Assembly: GCA_036407095.1 (NCBI GenBank)
Contig: DASWZV010000171.1
Span: forward strand, 1 to 64,000
Direction of reading: 5' to 3'
Length of the DNA stretch: 64,000 nt
From: Gp6-AA40 sp036407095
GTDB lineage: Bacteria > Acidobacteriota > Vicinamibacteria > Vicinamibacterales > UBA2999
How positions within the stretch are numbered: position 1 is the stretch's first letter; every line of letters begins with the position of its first letter. Position numbers and translations under genes: made by a program. The notes under the pieces were generated by a model. That model did not search any database, was not told the origin of the DNA, and worked only from the letters and a program-made list of their open reading frames with translations. Below, one piece after another: positions 8,172-16,243 of the stretch.

Positions 8172-9482
8172 TCATCCGCGCAGCGACTCGAGCACCGAGA
8201 AGAACTCCGGATACGACACCGCCGCGGCACCCGCGTCGTGAATCGTCGTTGGTCCGGTCGCGCCAAGCGCCGCCACGGCAAAGGCCATCGCGAGGCGGTG
8301 ATCGTTTCTCGCGTGGACCTCTCCTCCGCGCAGCCGGTGGCGTCCCTCCACCTGGAAGCCGTCCGGCAGTTCTTCAATGCTGGCACCCATGCGCCTGAAT
8401 CCGTCGGCCAGCGCCGAGATGCGGTCGCTCTCTTTGACGCGCAGCTCCGCGGCTCCCGTGACGCGGAGACCGCCGCCGTGCGTGGCAAGGGCACCGAGGA
8501 CTGGTAGCTCATCGATGACTCCGGGCACCTCTTCGGGGGTGATCACCACCGACCCGAGGCCGCGGTGGCGGACGGCGATGGTGCCAACGGGCTCTCCGCC
8601 CGACTCATCCTGTTCCTCGACGATCACTTCAGCGCCCGCGCGCCTCAGGATATCGATGATGCCGGTGCGCGTCGGGTTCAGACCTACGTGGGCTATAACG
8701 ATCTCCGACCCCGAAAGCGACGCGGCGGCAACCATCCAGAACGCGGCCGCCGAGATATCGCCGGGCACGTGAAGGGCGCGCGCAGTCAGCGCCTGCCCGC
8801 CGGCGATCGAGACCGAGTGTCGGTCGCGTACGACCGGCGACCCGAACGCGGCGAGCGCCCGTTCCGTATGGTCACGTGTGGGCAGCGCCTCGTGCACGCG
8901 AGTCGTTCCGGGCGCATGCAATCCGGCGAGGAGAACGCAACTCTTGACCTGGGCGCTCGGGACGTCCGGGGTGAAATCCAGGGCCGAGAGGCCGGCGGTG
9001 CCTTCGATGGTCAACGGTGGGCGGCCCTCGTGAGAGGCGATCCGCGCCCCCATGCGTTCGAGCGGGACGATGACGCGACGCATCGGCCGTCGACTGAGCG
9101 ACTCGTCGCCCGTGATCGCGGTGGTGAAGGGATGCGCCGCCAGAATCCCCGTGAGCATGCGCATCGTGCTGCCGGAATTGCCGGCATCGAGCGTCACGGA
9201 CGCAGGAGTGAGCCCGCGCAGCCCGCGTCCCTCGATGGTCAGCTGCAGGCCGTCGGCGTCCTGCCCGGTCCGTTCGATCGAGGCACCGAGCGCGCGGAGG
9301 CAGCCAAGCGTCGACGCGCAATCGCCCCCGGTCGAGTACCCCCGGATCGTGGAGCGTCCCCGCGCCAGCGACGCGATCATCGCGTAGCGATGCGAGATGG
9401 ATTTGTCGCCGGGAGGTTGGACCTGCCCCCGCACACCATGGGGCGCGGGATATACCATTACTGTTTGCGACGAGGGCATCAT
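8172..9482 (-). CDS. aroA: 3-phosphoshikimate 1-carboxyvinyltransferase (EPSP synthase)
   Basis: Transfers enolpyruvate from PEP to shikimate 3-phosphate. Predicted 436 aa. Conserved motifs: PGDKSISHR (residues 23-31), LDAGNSGSTMRM, DELPVLGALA with the catalytic Asp, LRVKESDRI, and NDHRLAMAF. First gene of the minus-strand operon. The start is ATGATG; a TATAGT box lies only 3 bp upstream of the first ATG, so a transcript from it would begin at about the second ATG (9479), i.e. leaderless. Confidence 0.95.
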   Translation of the reverse strand: MMPSSQTVMVYPAPHGVRGQVQPPGDKSISHRYAMIASLARGRSTIRGYSTGGDCASTLGCLRALGASIERTGQDADGLQLTIEGRGLRGLTPASVTLDAGNSGSTMRMLTGILAAHPFTTAITGDESLSRRPMRRVIVPLERMGARIASHEGRPPLTIEGTAGLSALDFTPDVPSAQVKSCVLLAGLHAPGTTRVHEALPTRDHTERALAAFGSPVVRDRHSVSIAGGQALTARALHVPGDISAAAFWMVAAASLSGSEIVIAHVGLNPTRTGIIDILRRAGAEVIVEEQDESGGEPVGTIAVRHRGLGSVVITPEEVPGVIDELPVLGALATHGGGLRVTGAAELRVKESDRISALADGFRRMGASIEELPDGFQVEGRHRLRGGEVHARNDHRLAMAFAVAALGATGPTTIHDAGAAAVSYPEFFSVLESLRG

Positions 9483-9485
9483 CGA

Positions 9486-9491
9486 ACTATA
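9486..9491 (-). promoter_or_regulatory. -10-like box TATAGT of aroA
   Basis: On the minus strand TATAGT is followed by TCG and the ATGATG start of aroA. A start site 7 nt after the box would coincide with the second ATG. No convincing -35 was identified. Confidence 0.5.
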
Positions 9492-9559
9492 ACAGGTGGG
9501 CCGCCACGGCGGACCGAGCGCCCGCGGCCCGAAAACCGTCCGGGTGTGGGGCGTGTGTG

Positions 9560-10471
9560 ATGAAGATACTTATGCGCTCGACGTTGATGGGACTCACGGC
9601 CACACTGCTGGTTGCCGCGCCCGCGATGCTCTCGGCGCAGCAGCCGTTCGTGTTCTTTGCGAGCGTCGTGGACGTCTCCGGAAATCTCATCACGACCTTG
9701 ACGGCCGATGACGTGAGAGTGGTCGAGAACGGCGCCGAAGGCAAGGTCGTGAAGCTCGAGCCGATCGACTGGCCCATCAAGCTGCAACTGCTGGTCGACA
9801 ACGGCGTCGGAATGAGCGACGCGCATGTCCACCTGCGAAACGGCCTCAAGGCGCTGTTGATGGCGATACCAGAGGGCATCGAGATCTCGCTCGTGACTAC
9901 CGCACCACAGCCGCGCATGGTCGTGCGACCGACCATGGACCGTCAGGCGCTGATGCAGGGGGTCGATCGCATCGCTCCCGATTCGGGCGGGGCCCGGTTC
10001 GTGGAGGCCCTGAACGAGGCCGCGGGGCGCATCGACAAGGAGAAGGGCAATTACTTTCCCGTCGTCGTCATCGTCGGAACGACGACGGCCGAGGGAAGTC
10101 AGGTGTTGGAACGCGATGTCACGCGCATGCTGCAGCGTTTTTCCGACCGTGCCGCCACGGTACACGTCGTGATGTTGAATCCGGGGGGCCGATCGGCGAT
10201 CCAGGTGGCCGGGGCGAACCAGACGGTGGTCGGAATCGCCGTGTCGAAGGTCACCGGAGGGCGCTATGAGGCCATCGCCGCCTCGACCCGCCTGACTACG
10301 CTCCTGCCCGAAATCGGCGCACAAGTGGCCGAAAGCCACGACCGTCAGAGCCACCAGTACCGCGTGACGTTTCAGCGGCCCGCCGGCGCGACCGGGACAG
10401 TCGGTGACATCAGGATGTCGACGCGTCCGGGCATGACGCCAACGCTCTCGATCAACGGGCGGATGCCGTAA
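9560..10471 (+). CDS. secreted VWFA-like protein of the acidobacterial type
   Basis: Predicted 303 aa from ATG at 9560 (a GTG directly before it is also possible). A signal peptide ends near LVAAPAMLSAQ. The N-terminal part reads FASVVDVSGNLITTLTADDVRVVENG, the domain that usually precedes VWFA in this family. A von Willebrand A-like fold follows. The metal-site motif expected as DxSxS reads LLVDNGVGMSDA here, so the first Ser is replaced by Gly and metal binding is doubtful. The C-terminal part (QYRVTFQRP) is typical. Role unknown; likely periplasmic or surface protein interaction. Such genes are abundant in Acidobacteria. Confidence 0.82.
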   Translation: MKILMRSTLMGLTATLLVAAPAMLSAQQPFVFFASVVDVSGNLITTLTADDVRVVENGAEGKVVKLEPIDWPIKLQLLVDNGVGMSDAHVHLRNGLKALLMAIPEGIEISLVTTAPQPRMVVRPTMDRQALMQGVDRIAPDSGGARFVEALNEAAGRIDKEKGNYFPVVVIVGTTTAEGSQVLERDVTRMLQRFSDRAATVHVVMLNPGGRSAIQVAGANQTVVGIAVSKVTGGRYEAIAASTRLTTLLPEIGAQVAESHDRQSHQYRVTFQRPAGATGTVGDIRMSTRPGMTPTLSINGRMP

Positions 10472-10473
10472 CT

Positions 10474-10479
10474 TATAAT
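10474..10479 (+). promoter_or_regulatory. -10 box TATAAT before the anti-sigma kinase gene
   Basis: A perfect TATAAT starts 3 bp after the preceding stop codon and ends 11 nt before the ATG at 10491. This would give a leader of only about 5 nt. No clear -35 was identified. Confidence 0.5.
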
Positions 10480-10490
10480 TTCCGCAGCGC

Positions 10491-10952
10491 ATGATCCACG
10501 GGCATACCGTCTGTCTCGAATTCCAGAGCACATATGAAATGCTGGACTTCGTCCAGGTCGCCAGCGATCACCTCGGCCGGCTGGCCGGGCTCGACGACGA
10601 AGCGCTGCACTGGGTCGGTGTGGCGGTGCGCGAGTCGGTGATCAACGCGATCAAGCATGGCAACGCCGGCGACGAAGGGAAGCGGGTGTGCGTCGAGTTC
10701 ACTCCAATCGACACTCAACGTCCCGCCGGAATCGTCATACGCGTGCGCGACGAGGGGCCGGGCTTCGATCCCGAGGAGCTGCCGGATCCGCTGGCGCCGG
10801 AGAACATGTTGAAGTCGAGCGGTCGTGGCATCTTCCTCATCCGCAGCTTCATGGACGAACTCGTGCTGCGCCGCGCCCCTGAAGGCGGCATGGAGGTCGT
10901 CATGGTCAAGCGCGTCGGCGCGCCGGAATTCCTGCAGAACGCCAACGAGTGA
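10491..10952 (+). CDS. anti-sigma factor / serine-threonine kinase of the RsbW-SpoIIAB type
   Basis: Predicted 153 aa, a stand-alone HATPase_c domain. The N box is RESVINAIKHGN (about residues 48-59), the G1 box is RVRDEGPGFDP, and the G2 box is SSGRGIFLIRSFMD. These proteins bind ATP and either phosphorylate an anti-sigma factor antagonist or sequester a sigma factor. No partner antagonist or sigma factor is next to it, so its target must lie elsewhere. Its stop overlaps the start of the next gene. Confidence 0.88.
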   Translation: MIHGHTVCLEFQSTYEMLDFVQVASDHLGRLAGLDDEALHWVGVAVRESVINAIKHGNAGDEGKRVCVEFTPIDTQRPAGIVIRVRDEGPGFDPEELPDPLAPENMLKSSGRGIFLIRSFMDELVLRRAPEGGMEVVMVKRVGAPEFLQNANE

Positions 10953-11767
10953 CGCCGCCCGATCCGGTGTTTCTCTCGACCGCGGTCGAGATCGTGCTGC
11001 GTGCGGGCGAGATCCAGATGGCCCGGCGCGAATCGGGCTTTCAGGTCGCAAAGAAAGGCACCATCGACCTCGTCACGGAAGTCGATCTCGAGTGCGAGCG
11101 CGTGTGCCGCGCCGTGATCGCGGAACGGTTCCCCGAGCACGGCATCCTCGCTGAAGAATTGAGCCGGCCCGATGAGCAGGTGTCGTCGCGGTACCGCTGG
11201 GTATTCGATCCGCTCGATGGTACGACCAACTACGCGCACGGCCTGCCGATCTTCTGCGCCTCGCTCGCACTCGAGATCGATGGCATCGCGGAAGTGGCCA
11301 CGGTGTACGACCCGACGCGGCGTGAGCTCTTCACCGCGGAGCGCGGCGTCGGCGCCTTCGTCAACGGCATCCCCCTGCGAGTCTCGTCGACCGACGCGCT
11401 CCTCGATTCGCTGCTCGTGACCGGCTTTCCGTACGACGTGCACAAACAGACCGGCGATCTCGTCGAGATGTTCGGCGCGTTCCTGGGCAGCGCCCGGGCG
11501 GTCCGCCGCCTGGGATCGGCAGCGCTCGACTTGTGCTACGTCGCGGCCGGACGATTCGAGGGCTTCTGGGAACAGCATCTGAAACCGTGGGACGTCGCGG
11601 CCGGCGCGCTCATCGCCGCCGAGGCCGGCGGTCGCATCACCGGGATGGATGGATCCCCGTTCAACCCGGCCGCTGCGCATCTCGTGGCATCAAATGGTCA
11701 CATTCATGACGCGATGCTCGACGTCATTCGCGGCGTGAAGGAGCGTCGTCGAAACCGGACGAACTGA
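10949..11767 (+). CDS. inositol-1-monophosphatase family protein
   Basis: Predicted 272 aa from GTG at 10949, overlapping the preceding TGA. Motifs of the Li-sensitive phosphatase superfamily are intact: EEL near residue 70, DPLDGTTNYAHG near residue 90, and WDVAAGALIAAEAGG near residue 212. Members dephosphorylate inositol phosphates or related sugars; histidinol-phosphatase activity is also known in this group. I cannot decide the substrate from sequence. Translational coupling to the anti-sigma kinase is clear from the 4-bp overlap. Confidence 0.9.
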   Translation: MTPPDPVFLSTAVEIVLRAGEIQMARRESGFQVAKKGTIDLVTEVDLECERVCRAVIAERFPEHGILAEELSRPDEQVSSRYRWVFDPLDGTTNYAHGLPIFCASLALEIDGIAEVATVYDPTRRELFTAERGVGAFVNGIPLRVSSTDALLDSLLVTGFPYDVHKQTGDLVEMFGAFLGSARAVRRLGSAALDLCYVAAGRFEGFWEQHLKPWDVAAGALIAAEAGGRITGMDGSPFNPAAAHLVASNGHIHDAMLDVIRGVKERRRNRTN

Positions 11768-11880
11768 CCCCTCTCCGCAACACCCTGCCGTTTGGCTGCG
11801 CGTCTCTGCGCGGTTTTGGCTGGCATCCAACCTGCACTCCCGCGCCGTAGAGCTCGCAACGTGGGCTCCGGAGAGATCAC

Positions 11881-12576
11881 ATGTTGAACAGATTCATCGC
11901 AAGTGGAATCGTGTGCGCGGCGATGCTCGCCGGCGCCGGGACCGCCCATGCGCAGCAGCAGACTGTGAACTTCACGATTGGATATTTCGCGCCTCATGGC
12001 GAGGACGCGCGAACGGCCGGCGATGTGCTCGTGGCGAATCGCAATTTTCTCGTTTTCAATATCAACGACTTCGACACGGCCTCGGTAGGCGGCGAGTGGC
12101 TCTTTCCAGTGGGCGGGTTCCTCGAAGGCGGCATCGGCCTGAGTTTCTCCCGGCGTACCGTTCCGACGTTCTATCGGGATTATTTTGCGAACGACGGGAC
12201 TGAAATCGTTTCGGATATGAAACTCCGAACCGTGCCGACGACGTTCAGCGTCCGCTTGCTGCCGCTTGGACACCACAATGGGTTTCAGCCGTACATCGGC
12301 GCCGGACTCGCCGTGATCGCGTGGCGCTACAGCGAGACCGGGGACTTCATCGACTTCAACAACAACAACGCTGTCTTCCGCGACTCGTTCGTGAACACTG
12401 GTGCGGATGTCGGTCCCGTCGTACTCGGGGGTATTCGTGGCGCCAGCCGTACGTTCAGCGCCGGCTTCGAGATCCGTTATCAGAGCGCCGAGGGCACACT
12501 CGACAACTCGTTCTCAGGACCGAAGATCGACCTCGGCGGGTGGACCTACAACGGTACGTTCGGTTTCAGGTTCTGA
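11881..12576 (+). CDS. outer-membrane beta-barrel protein
   Basis: Predicted 231 aa. The signal peptide (IASGIVCAAMLAGAGTAHAQ) is followed by alternating amphipathic strands and ends in the aromatic C-terminal signature GTFGFRF, typical of BAM-inserted barrels. The size and pattern (FTIGYFAPHGEDAR, LPLGHHNGFQPYIGAGL) suggest a small 8-stranded barrel like OmpW or an opacity-type protein. Function unknown. The ATG is preceded by a purine-rich GGAGAGATC. The AT-rich hairpin repeat begins about 5 bp after its stop. Confidence 0.82.
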   Translation: MLNRFIASGIVCAAMLAGAGTAHAQQQTVNFTIGYFAPHGEDARTAGDVLVANRNFLVFNINDFDTASVGGEWLFPVGGFLEGGIGLSFSRRTVPTFYRDYFANDGTEIVSDMKLRTVPTTFSVRLLPLGHHNGFQPYIGAGLAVIAWRYSETGDFIDFNNNNAVFRDSFVNTGADVGPVVLGGIRGASRTFSAGFEIRYQSAEGTLDNSFSGPKIDLGGWTYNGTFGFRF

Positions 12577-12581
12577 CGCTG

Positions 12582-12659
12582 TAATGCAAAAGTCAAAATG
12601 CAAAATGCAAAAGGCGACAGGTAAGCCATTTTGCATTTTGCATCTTGCATTTTGAATTA
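12582..12659. repeat. AT-rich inverted repeat built from ATGCAAA words
   Basis: Between two convergent genes. The left arm (about 12582-12615) contains AATGCAAAATGCAAAAGGC; the right arm (about 12625-12659) is its near-complement with TTTTGCATTTTGCA. The two arms could form a long, imperfect stem with a short loop. The right arm supplies the stop codon of the convergent glycosyltransferase gene. A second member of the family is at 25688-25762. It could act as a bidirectional terminator. Confidence 0.8.
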
Positions 12660-14168
12660 GTCGCGCTTGTAAAGCGCGACTCCGCCACCCTCGCACACCC
12701 GTCGCATGTGATGCGTGAACGACGGGTCGCGGCGGATGCGCTCGGCCAGCACGTCGCCACCTTCCGCCTGCTCTTCGACGAGCATCCATCCTACGTGCGG
12801 CGCGGGACCCGTTTCGAGTGCCATATCCCAGAGCACACCGTTGCCTTCGTGAATGAAGTCGGTCAGCGCGAAACCCTCGTTCGACAGCTCCTGCATGTAG
12901 TGTGCGAGGGAGCCCATGCTCGCCAGCACCTTCTCGCCGTGATACTGACGCGCCAGACACGCAGTCACCTGCTGACGGGCGGCGCTGTTCGACGCATCGA
13001 GCTGCGACTCGAGCAGCAGTGGCGCCTGGCGTCCCCATGGTGGAGACTCGAATAGCGCCGAGCCGACGAGCAGCACGGAGAGCGCGGTACGCAGGGCAGG
13101 ACGAGAGAGCCGGCCAACGGCGAGGCCGCAGAACGGGATGCACGCGCACGCCAGCGGCAGCATGTAGCGAATGCGGAAGGGATGTCCTTCATAGAAGGCA
13201 AACGACGGGACGGCCGCCGATGCAAAGAGTGCGATCGTCACGAGCAGTGCCGAATCGTGACGACGCGCCAGGGCTCGAATGAGGATCAGTCCGGCCATCG
13301 CCAGCGCGACGATCTCGATCACGTATCCACCAAGCCGATGCGTACCCCACCAGATCGAGAGGAGCGTCTTGCCCGCGAGCCCGTCGTAGGTCGGATCGGG
13401 AACATAGAAACCGCCCGACACGAGCCACGCGCCGACCGTGAGGCGGCTGTTGATGAGGAACAGCGCGACCGCCGCTGCAGGCCAGCGCGCCAGTCGCCAC
13501 AGCTGCCGGGCGGTCGCGGCGGCCGGCAGGCCACGCGTCCACAGCACGATCCCCGCCGCGCAGATGGCGGCGGCGACGATCGGCCATGCCTCGTACCGCG
13601 TCCACGCGGCCGCGAAGAGCACCCAGCCGACTCGCATCGGACTGTCGGTCTCGGGTGAGTCGGCCAGCCATTCGTAGAGCCACAACACCGAGACGAGCGT
13701 CGCCGCGATGAGCAGCGGCTCGGTCATCGGCGTGGCGTGCATGTACACGAGATTCGGATTGAGCACCAGCAGCATCGTCGATGTAGCGGCGGCGACCGGT
13801 GAACCGGTGGCTCTCAAGACGAGTCGTGCGGTCGCCCACGCGGCGATGCCAAAGCACGCGATCGAGATCAGCGATCCGAAGGCGCCGGTGCGATACAGGA
13901 TGTCGACCTGCGTGGGGAGGACCTGGATCAGATGGGGCAGCGGCAGCCACACGGCGCCGAGTTGCCGCCAGCCCGGTGTCAGGCTGTCGATGACCCGCCG
14001 CGCCACCACGAGATGCGCTTTGGCATCGTAGTGGCTGAGCACGAGCCCCGCGCGAAGGTAGACGATCCACGCGCCGAGCGCGACGATGACGGCCATCGCC
14101 GCCAGTCCATACTCGATTGAACGCTCGGCACGGTCCGACGACCGATCACGCTCGCGGGCTATAATCAC
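12657..14168 (-). CDS. integral-membrane glycosyltransferase, GT39/ArnT-like
   Basis: Predicted 503 aa from GTG at 14168; an in-frame GTG at 14195 is also possible but almost touches the divergent gene. About ten membrane helices. The first long periplasmic loop begins LSHYDAKAHLVVARRV, with the acidic residue and following His typical of GT-C enzymes that use polyprenyl-phosphate sugars. A Pro-rich stretch (AVWLPLPHLIQVLPTQ) and LNPNLVYMHATPMTEPLL also fit this class. The C-terminal 150 residues are soluble. The acceptor is unknown; an adjacent dolichol-phosphate-type GT2 could supply its lipid-linked sugar. Confidence 0.78.
   Translation of the reverse strand: MIIARERDRSSDRAERSIEYGLAAMAVIVALGAWIVYLRAGLVLSHYDAKAHLVVARRVIDSLTPGWRQLGAVWLPLPHLIQVLPTQVDILYRTGAFGSLISIACFGIAAWATARLVLRATGSPVAAATSTMLLVLNPNLVYMHATPMTEPLLIAATLVSVLWLYEWLADSPETDSPMRVGWVLFAAAWTRYEAWPIVAAAICAAGIVLWTRGLPAAATARQLWRLARWPAAAVALFLINSRLTVGAWLVSGGFYVPDPTYDGLAGKTLLSIWWGTHRLGGYVIEIVALAMAGLILIRALARRHDSALLVTIALFASAAVPSFAFYEGHPFRIRYMLPLACACIPFCGLAVGRLSRPALRTALSVLLVGSALFESPPWGRQAPLLLESQLDASNSAARQQVTACLARQYHGEKVLASMGSLAHYMQELSNEGFALTDFIHEGNGVLWDMALETGPAPHVGWMLVEEQAEGGDVLAERIRRDPSFTHHMRRVCEGGGVALYKRD
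14160..14165 (+). promoter_or_regulatory. -10 box TATAAT upstream of the VTT-domain gene
   Basis: A perfect TATAAT lies 38 nt before the TTG start at 14204, inside the first codons of the divergent glycosyltransferase gene. No convincing -35 at 17 bp. If used, the leader would be about 32 nt. Confidence 0.4.
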
Positions 14169-14203
14169 GACGCTGCGCCCAGAATAGCGCACCACCTCAC
14201 CTC

Positions 14204-14815
14204 TTGCGCGCTTTCATCATCTGGCTCAACTCCCTCGCTCTGGCGTTGGGCGGCCCCGGACTGTTCACGGTTGCATTTCTCGACTCGTCGTTTCTGTCCC
14301 TGCCGCAGATCATCGATGTGCTCGTGGTCCTGATGGTGATCGAGCACAAGGAGCGGATGCCCTATTACGCACTGATGGCAACGCTCGGGTCGGTGGTCGG
14401 CTGCTTCACGATCTACTTCCTCGCCGAAAAGGGCGGTGAGACCTTTCTGCACAAGCGGCTCTCGACGAGAGGCATCGAGCGCGCGCTCAACATGTACAAG
14501 CGGCATGGCCTGCTGGCGCTGATAGTGCCCGCGCTGCTGCCTCCGCCGTCGCCGTTCAAGCTGTTCGTGCTGGCGGCAGGCCTCGCCGAGGTTCGTCCGC
14601 TTTCGTTCGTCACGGCCATCGCCGCCGCCCGGGGAGCCCGATATCTGGCGCTTGGCCTGCTCGCGATCTATTACGGCGATGCGGCAGTCGAGTTGATGAA
14701 AACCAAGGGCACGGTCGTCGCGTCCGGGCTTGCAGGGATGATCGTGATCGGCGCCCTTCTCTGGTTCATCCTGCATCGGCGGCGCCGCCGCCTCGAGGCG
14801 GCGCGAGCCAAATGA
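14204..14815 (+). CDS. DedA/YqaA-type VTT-domain membrane protein
   Basis: Predicted 203 aa. The frame begins at TTG 14204; no ATG or GTG gives a better N-terminus. Four to five membrane segments with the VTT (SNARE-associated) core: FLDSSFLSLPQIID, LGSVVGCFTIYFLAEKGG, a re-entrant helix PALLPPPSPFKLF, and a basic tail (HRRRRRLEAARAK). Bacterial members are implicated in lipid flipping and envelope homeostasis. It overlaps the following GT2 gene by 4 bp, which links it to polyprenyl- or phospholipid-linked glycan metabolism by context. Confidence 0.85.
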   Translation: MRAFIIWLNSLALALGGPGLFTVAFLDSSFLSLPQIIDVLVVLMVIEHKERMPYYALMATLGSVVGCFTIYFLAEKGGETFLHKRLSTRGIERALNMYKRHGLLALIVPALLPPPSPFKLFVLAAGLAEVRPLSFVTAIAAARGARYLALGLLAIYYGDAAVELMKTKGTVVASGLAGMIVIGALLWFILHRRRRRLEAARAK

Positions 14816-15567
14816 CATCCGCGCCAGAGATCTCCATCGTCGTGCCGCTGTACAACGAAGAGCCGAACGTTCGGCCGCTCTTCGAGGAGATCACCGCGGC
14901 CCTGCGCTCCACGAGCATCGCTTACGAGCTCATCCTCGTCGACGATGGGAGCCGCGATCGGACGTTTGGGGTGCTCGAGGAGCTGCAACGGCACGACCCG
15001 CGCGTGCGGGTGATTCGCTTCGTGCGCAACTTCGGTCAGACCGCGGCGTTCGCGGCCGGCTTCGCCTACGCGAGAGGGCGTTTCATCGTGACCCTCGATG
15101 GCGACCTCCAGAACGATCCAGCCGACATCCCGCGTCTGCTGGCCATCGCACACGACTTCGACATCGTGTGCGGGTGGCGGAAGGACAGGAAGGACGACTT
15201 CCTGACGCGTCACGTCCCGTCGGTCGCCGCCAACTGGCTCCTGGGTATCGTGAGCGGCGTGCGCATTCACGACAACGGGTGCTCGCTGAAAGTGTTCCGA
15301 GCGGAGGTCGTCAAACCGCTCAAGCTCCGACCGGGAAGCCACCGCTACCTGCCAGCGCTCGCGAGTCAGCTCGGAGGGCGGGTCACCGAGACAGTCGTGA
15401 ACCATCGGGCGCGTCAGTTCGGGCAATCGAAGTACGGCCTCTCCCGCACCTTCAAGGTCATCTCCGACCTCGTGCACCTGCGAGGGCTGATGCGGGAGGC
15501 CGTAGACCCGACCGCGCATCTGCCCAAGCTGTACGAAGTCGCCACGGTTCTCGAGCAGCAGACGTAG
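14812..15567 (+). CDS. family 2 glycosyltransferase, dolichol-phosphate mannosyltransferase type
   Basis: Predicted 251 aa. GT-A fold motifs: ISIVVPLYNEEPNV (residues 7-20), VDDGSRD, the DXD-like LDGDLQNDP, and the acceptor-site segment RQFGQSKYGLSRTFKVISDL. It ends without the C-terminal membrane helices found in longer family members, like DPM1-type enzymes. It would transfer a sugar from a nucleotide donor to a polyprenyl phosphate. The ATGA overlap with the VTT gene shows co-translation; the GT-C enzyme encoded divergently is a plausible user of the product. Confidence 0.88.
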   Translation: MTSAPEISIVVPLYNEEPNVRPLFEEITAALRSTSIAYELILVDDGSRDRTFGVLEELQRHDPRVRVIRFVRNFGQTAAFAAGFAYARGRFIVTLDGDLQNDPADIPRLLAIAHDFDIVCGWRKDRKDDFLTRHVPSVAANWLLGIVSGVRIHDNGCSLKVFRAEVVKPLKLRPGSHRYLPALASQLGGRVTETVVNHRARQFGQSKYGLSRTFKVISDLVHLRGLMREAVDPTAHLPKLYEVATVLEQQT

Positions 15568-15568
15568 T

Positions 15569-15617
15569 GTCCGCCTTTAGGCGGACCCCTGGCACGCGGC
15601 TCGCTTCAGCTGCGTGC
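15569..15617. repeat. two hairpins downstream of the GT2 gene
   Basis: The first is a perfect 7-bp stem (GTCCGCC, loop TTTA, GGCGGAC; 15569-15586) two bases after the stop. The second pairs GCACGC with GCGTGC at 15592-15617. There is no U-tract, so intrinsic termination is uncertain. Confidence 0.55.
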
Positions 15618-15623
15618 TAGGAT
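15618..15623 (+). promoter_or_regulatory. -10-like box TAGGAT before the Uma2 gene
   Basis: TAGGAT ends 12 nt before the ATG at 15636, giving a predicted leader of about 5 nt. It fits the short-leader pattern seen at several genes here. No -35 recognised. Confidence 0.35.
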
Positions 15624-15635
15624 GGCTCGAAGACT

Positions 15636-16199
15636 ATGTCGGTCGCAGTCAGCAGACGGCGCTTCACCGTGGACGATTACCAGCGGATGGAGGAGGCAGG
15701 GATCCTGCGCGCCGAAGACCGCGTCGAGCTCATCGACGGCGAGATCGTCACGAAGATGACGGCGGGGCCACGTCATTCGGCGAGCCTCGACCGCGCGGCT
15801 CGCTCTTTCATAACGAAAGTGGGCGAGTCTGCGATCGTTCGCGTGCAGGGGCCGGTCCGATTGGATTTGTACAACCTACCGGAACCGGATCTTGCCGTGC
15901 TTCGACCTCGCGCGGATTTCTACGTCTCGAATCATCCCGGTCCCGTCGACATCATGCTAGTCGTTGAAGTAGCCGAATCGTCGATTGACTACGACCGCGA
16001 AACCAAGGCATCGCTGTACGCTCGAGCCAATGTGCCCGAGTACTGGTTGGTCGATCTCAACGACAAGGTGCTGCTTCGTTACTCTTCGCCACGTGGCGGC
16101 GCCTACCAAAGCCTGCATCGACATCAACGCGGGGAGGCTCTTGCGCCACAGATGCTGCCTGAGTGTGTGGTTTCGACAGACGATCTCATTCCCGTCTAG
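15636..16199 (+). CDS. Uma2 family endonuclease-like protein (DUF820)
   Basis: Predicted 187 aa. The PD-(D/E)XK-like core is visible: VELIDGEIV, EPDLAVLRPRADFY, MLVVEVAESSIDYDRETKAS, then LYARANVPEYWLVDL. These are the standard Uma2 motifs. The family is expanded in cyanobacteria and acidobacteria; its nuclease activity and role are largely unproven. It stands alone between a GT2 gene and ttcA with its own putative promoter, as expected for a mobile or accessory gene. A CGG-rich start codon context without Shine-Dalgarno is noted. Confidence 0.9.
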   Translation: MSVAVSRRRFTVDDYQRMEEAGILRAEDRVELIDGEIVTKMTAGPRHSASLDRAARSFITKVGESAIVRVQGPVRLDLYNLPEPDLAVLRPRADFYVSNHPGPVDIMLVVEVAESSIDYDRETKASLYARANVPEYWLVDLNDKVLLRYSSPRGGAYQSLHRHQRGEALAPQMLPECVVSTDDLIPV

Positions 16200-16231
16200 C
16201 GCGCGCCGCGTCTAAAAGGCAAGACCCGGCC

Positions 16232-16237
16232 TACACT
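16232..16237 (+). promoter_or_regulatory. -10-like box TACACT before ttcA
   Basis: TACACT ends 6 nt before the ATG at 16244, so transcription starting 7 nt after the box would begin at the start codon itself (leaderless). No -35 recognised. Confidence 0.4.
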
Positions 16238-16243
16238 GTTGAT

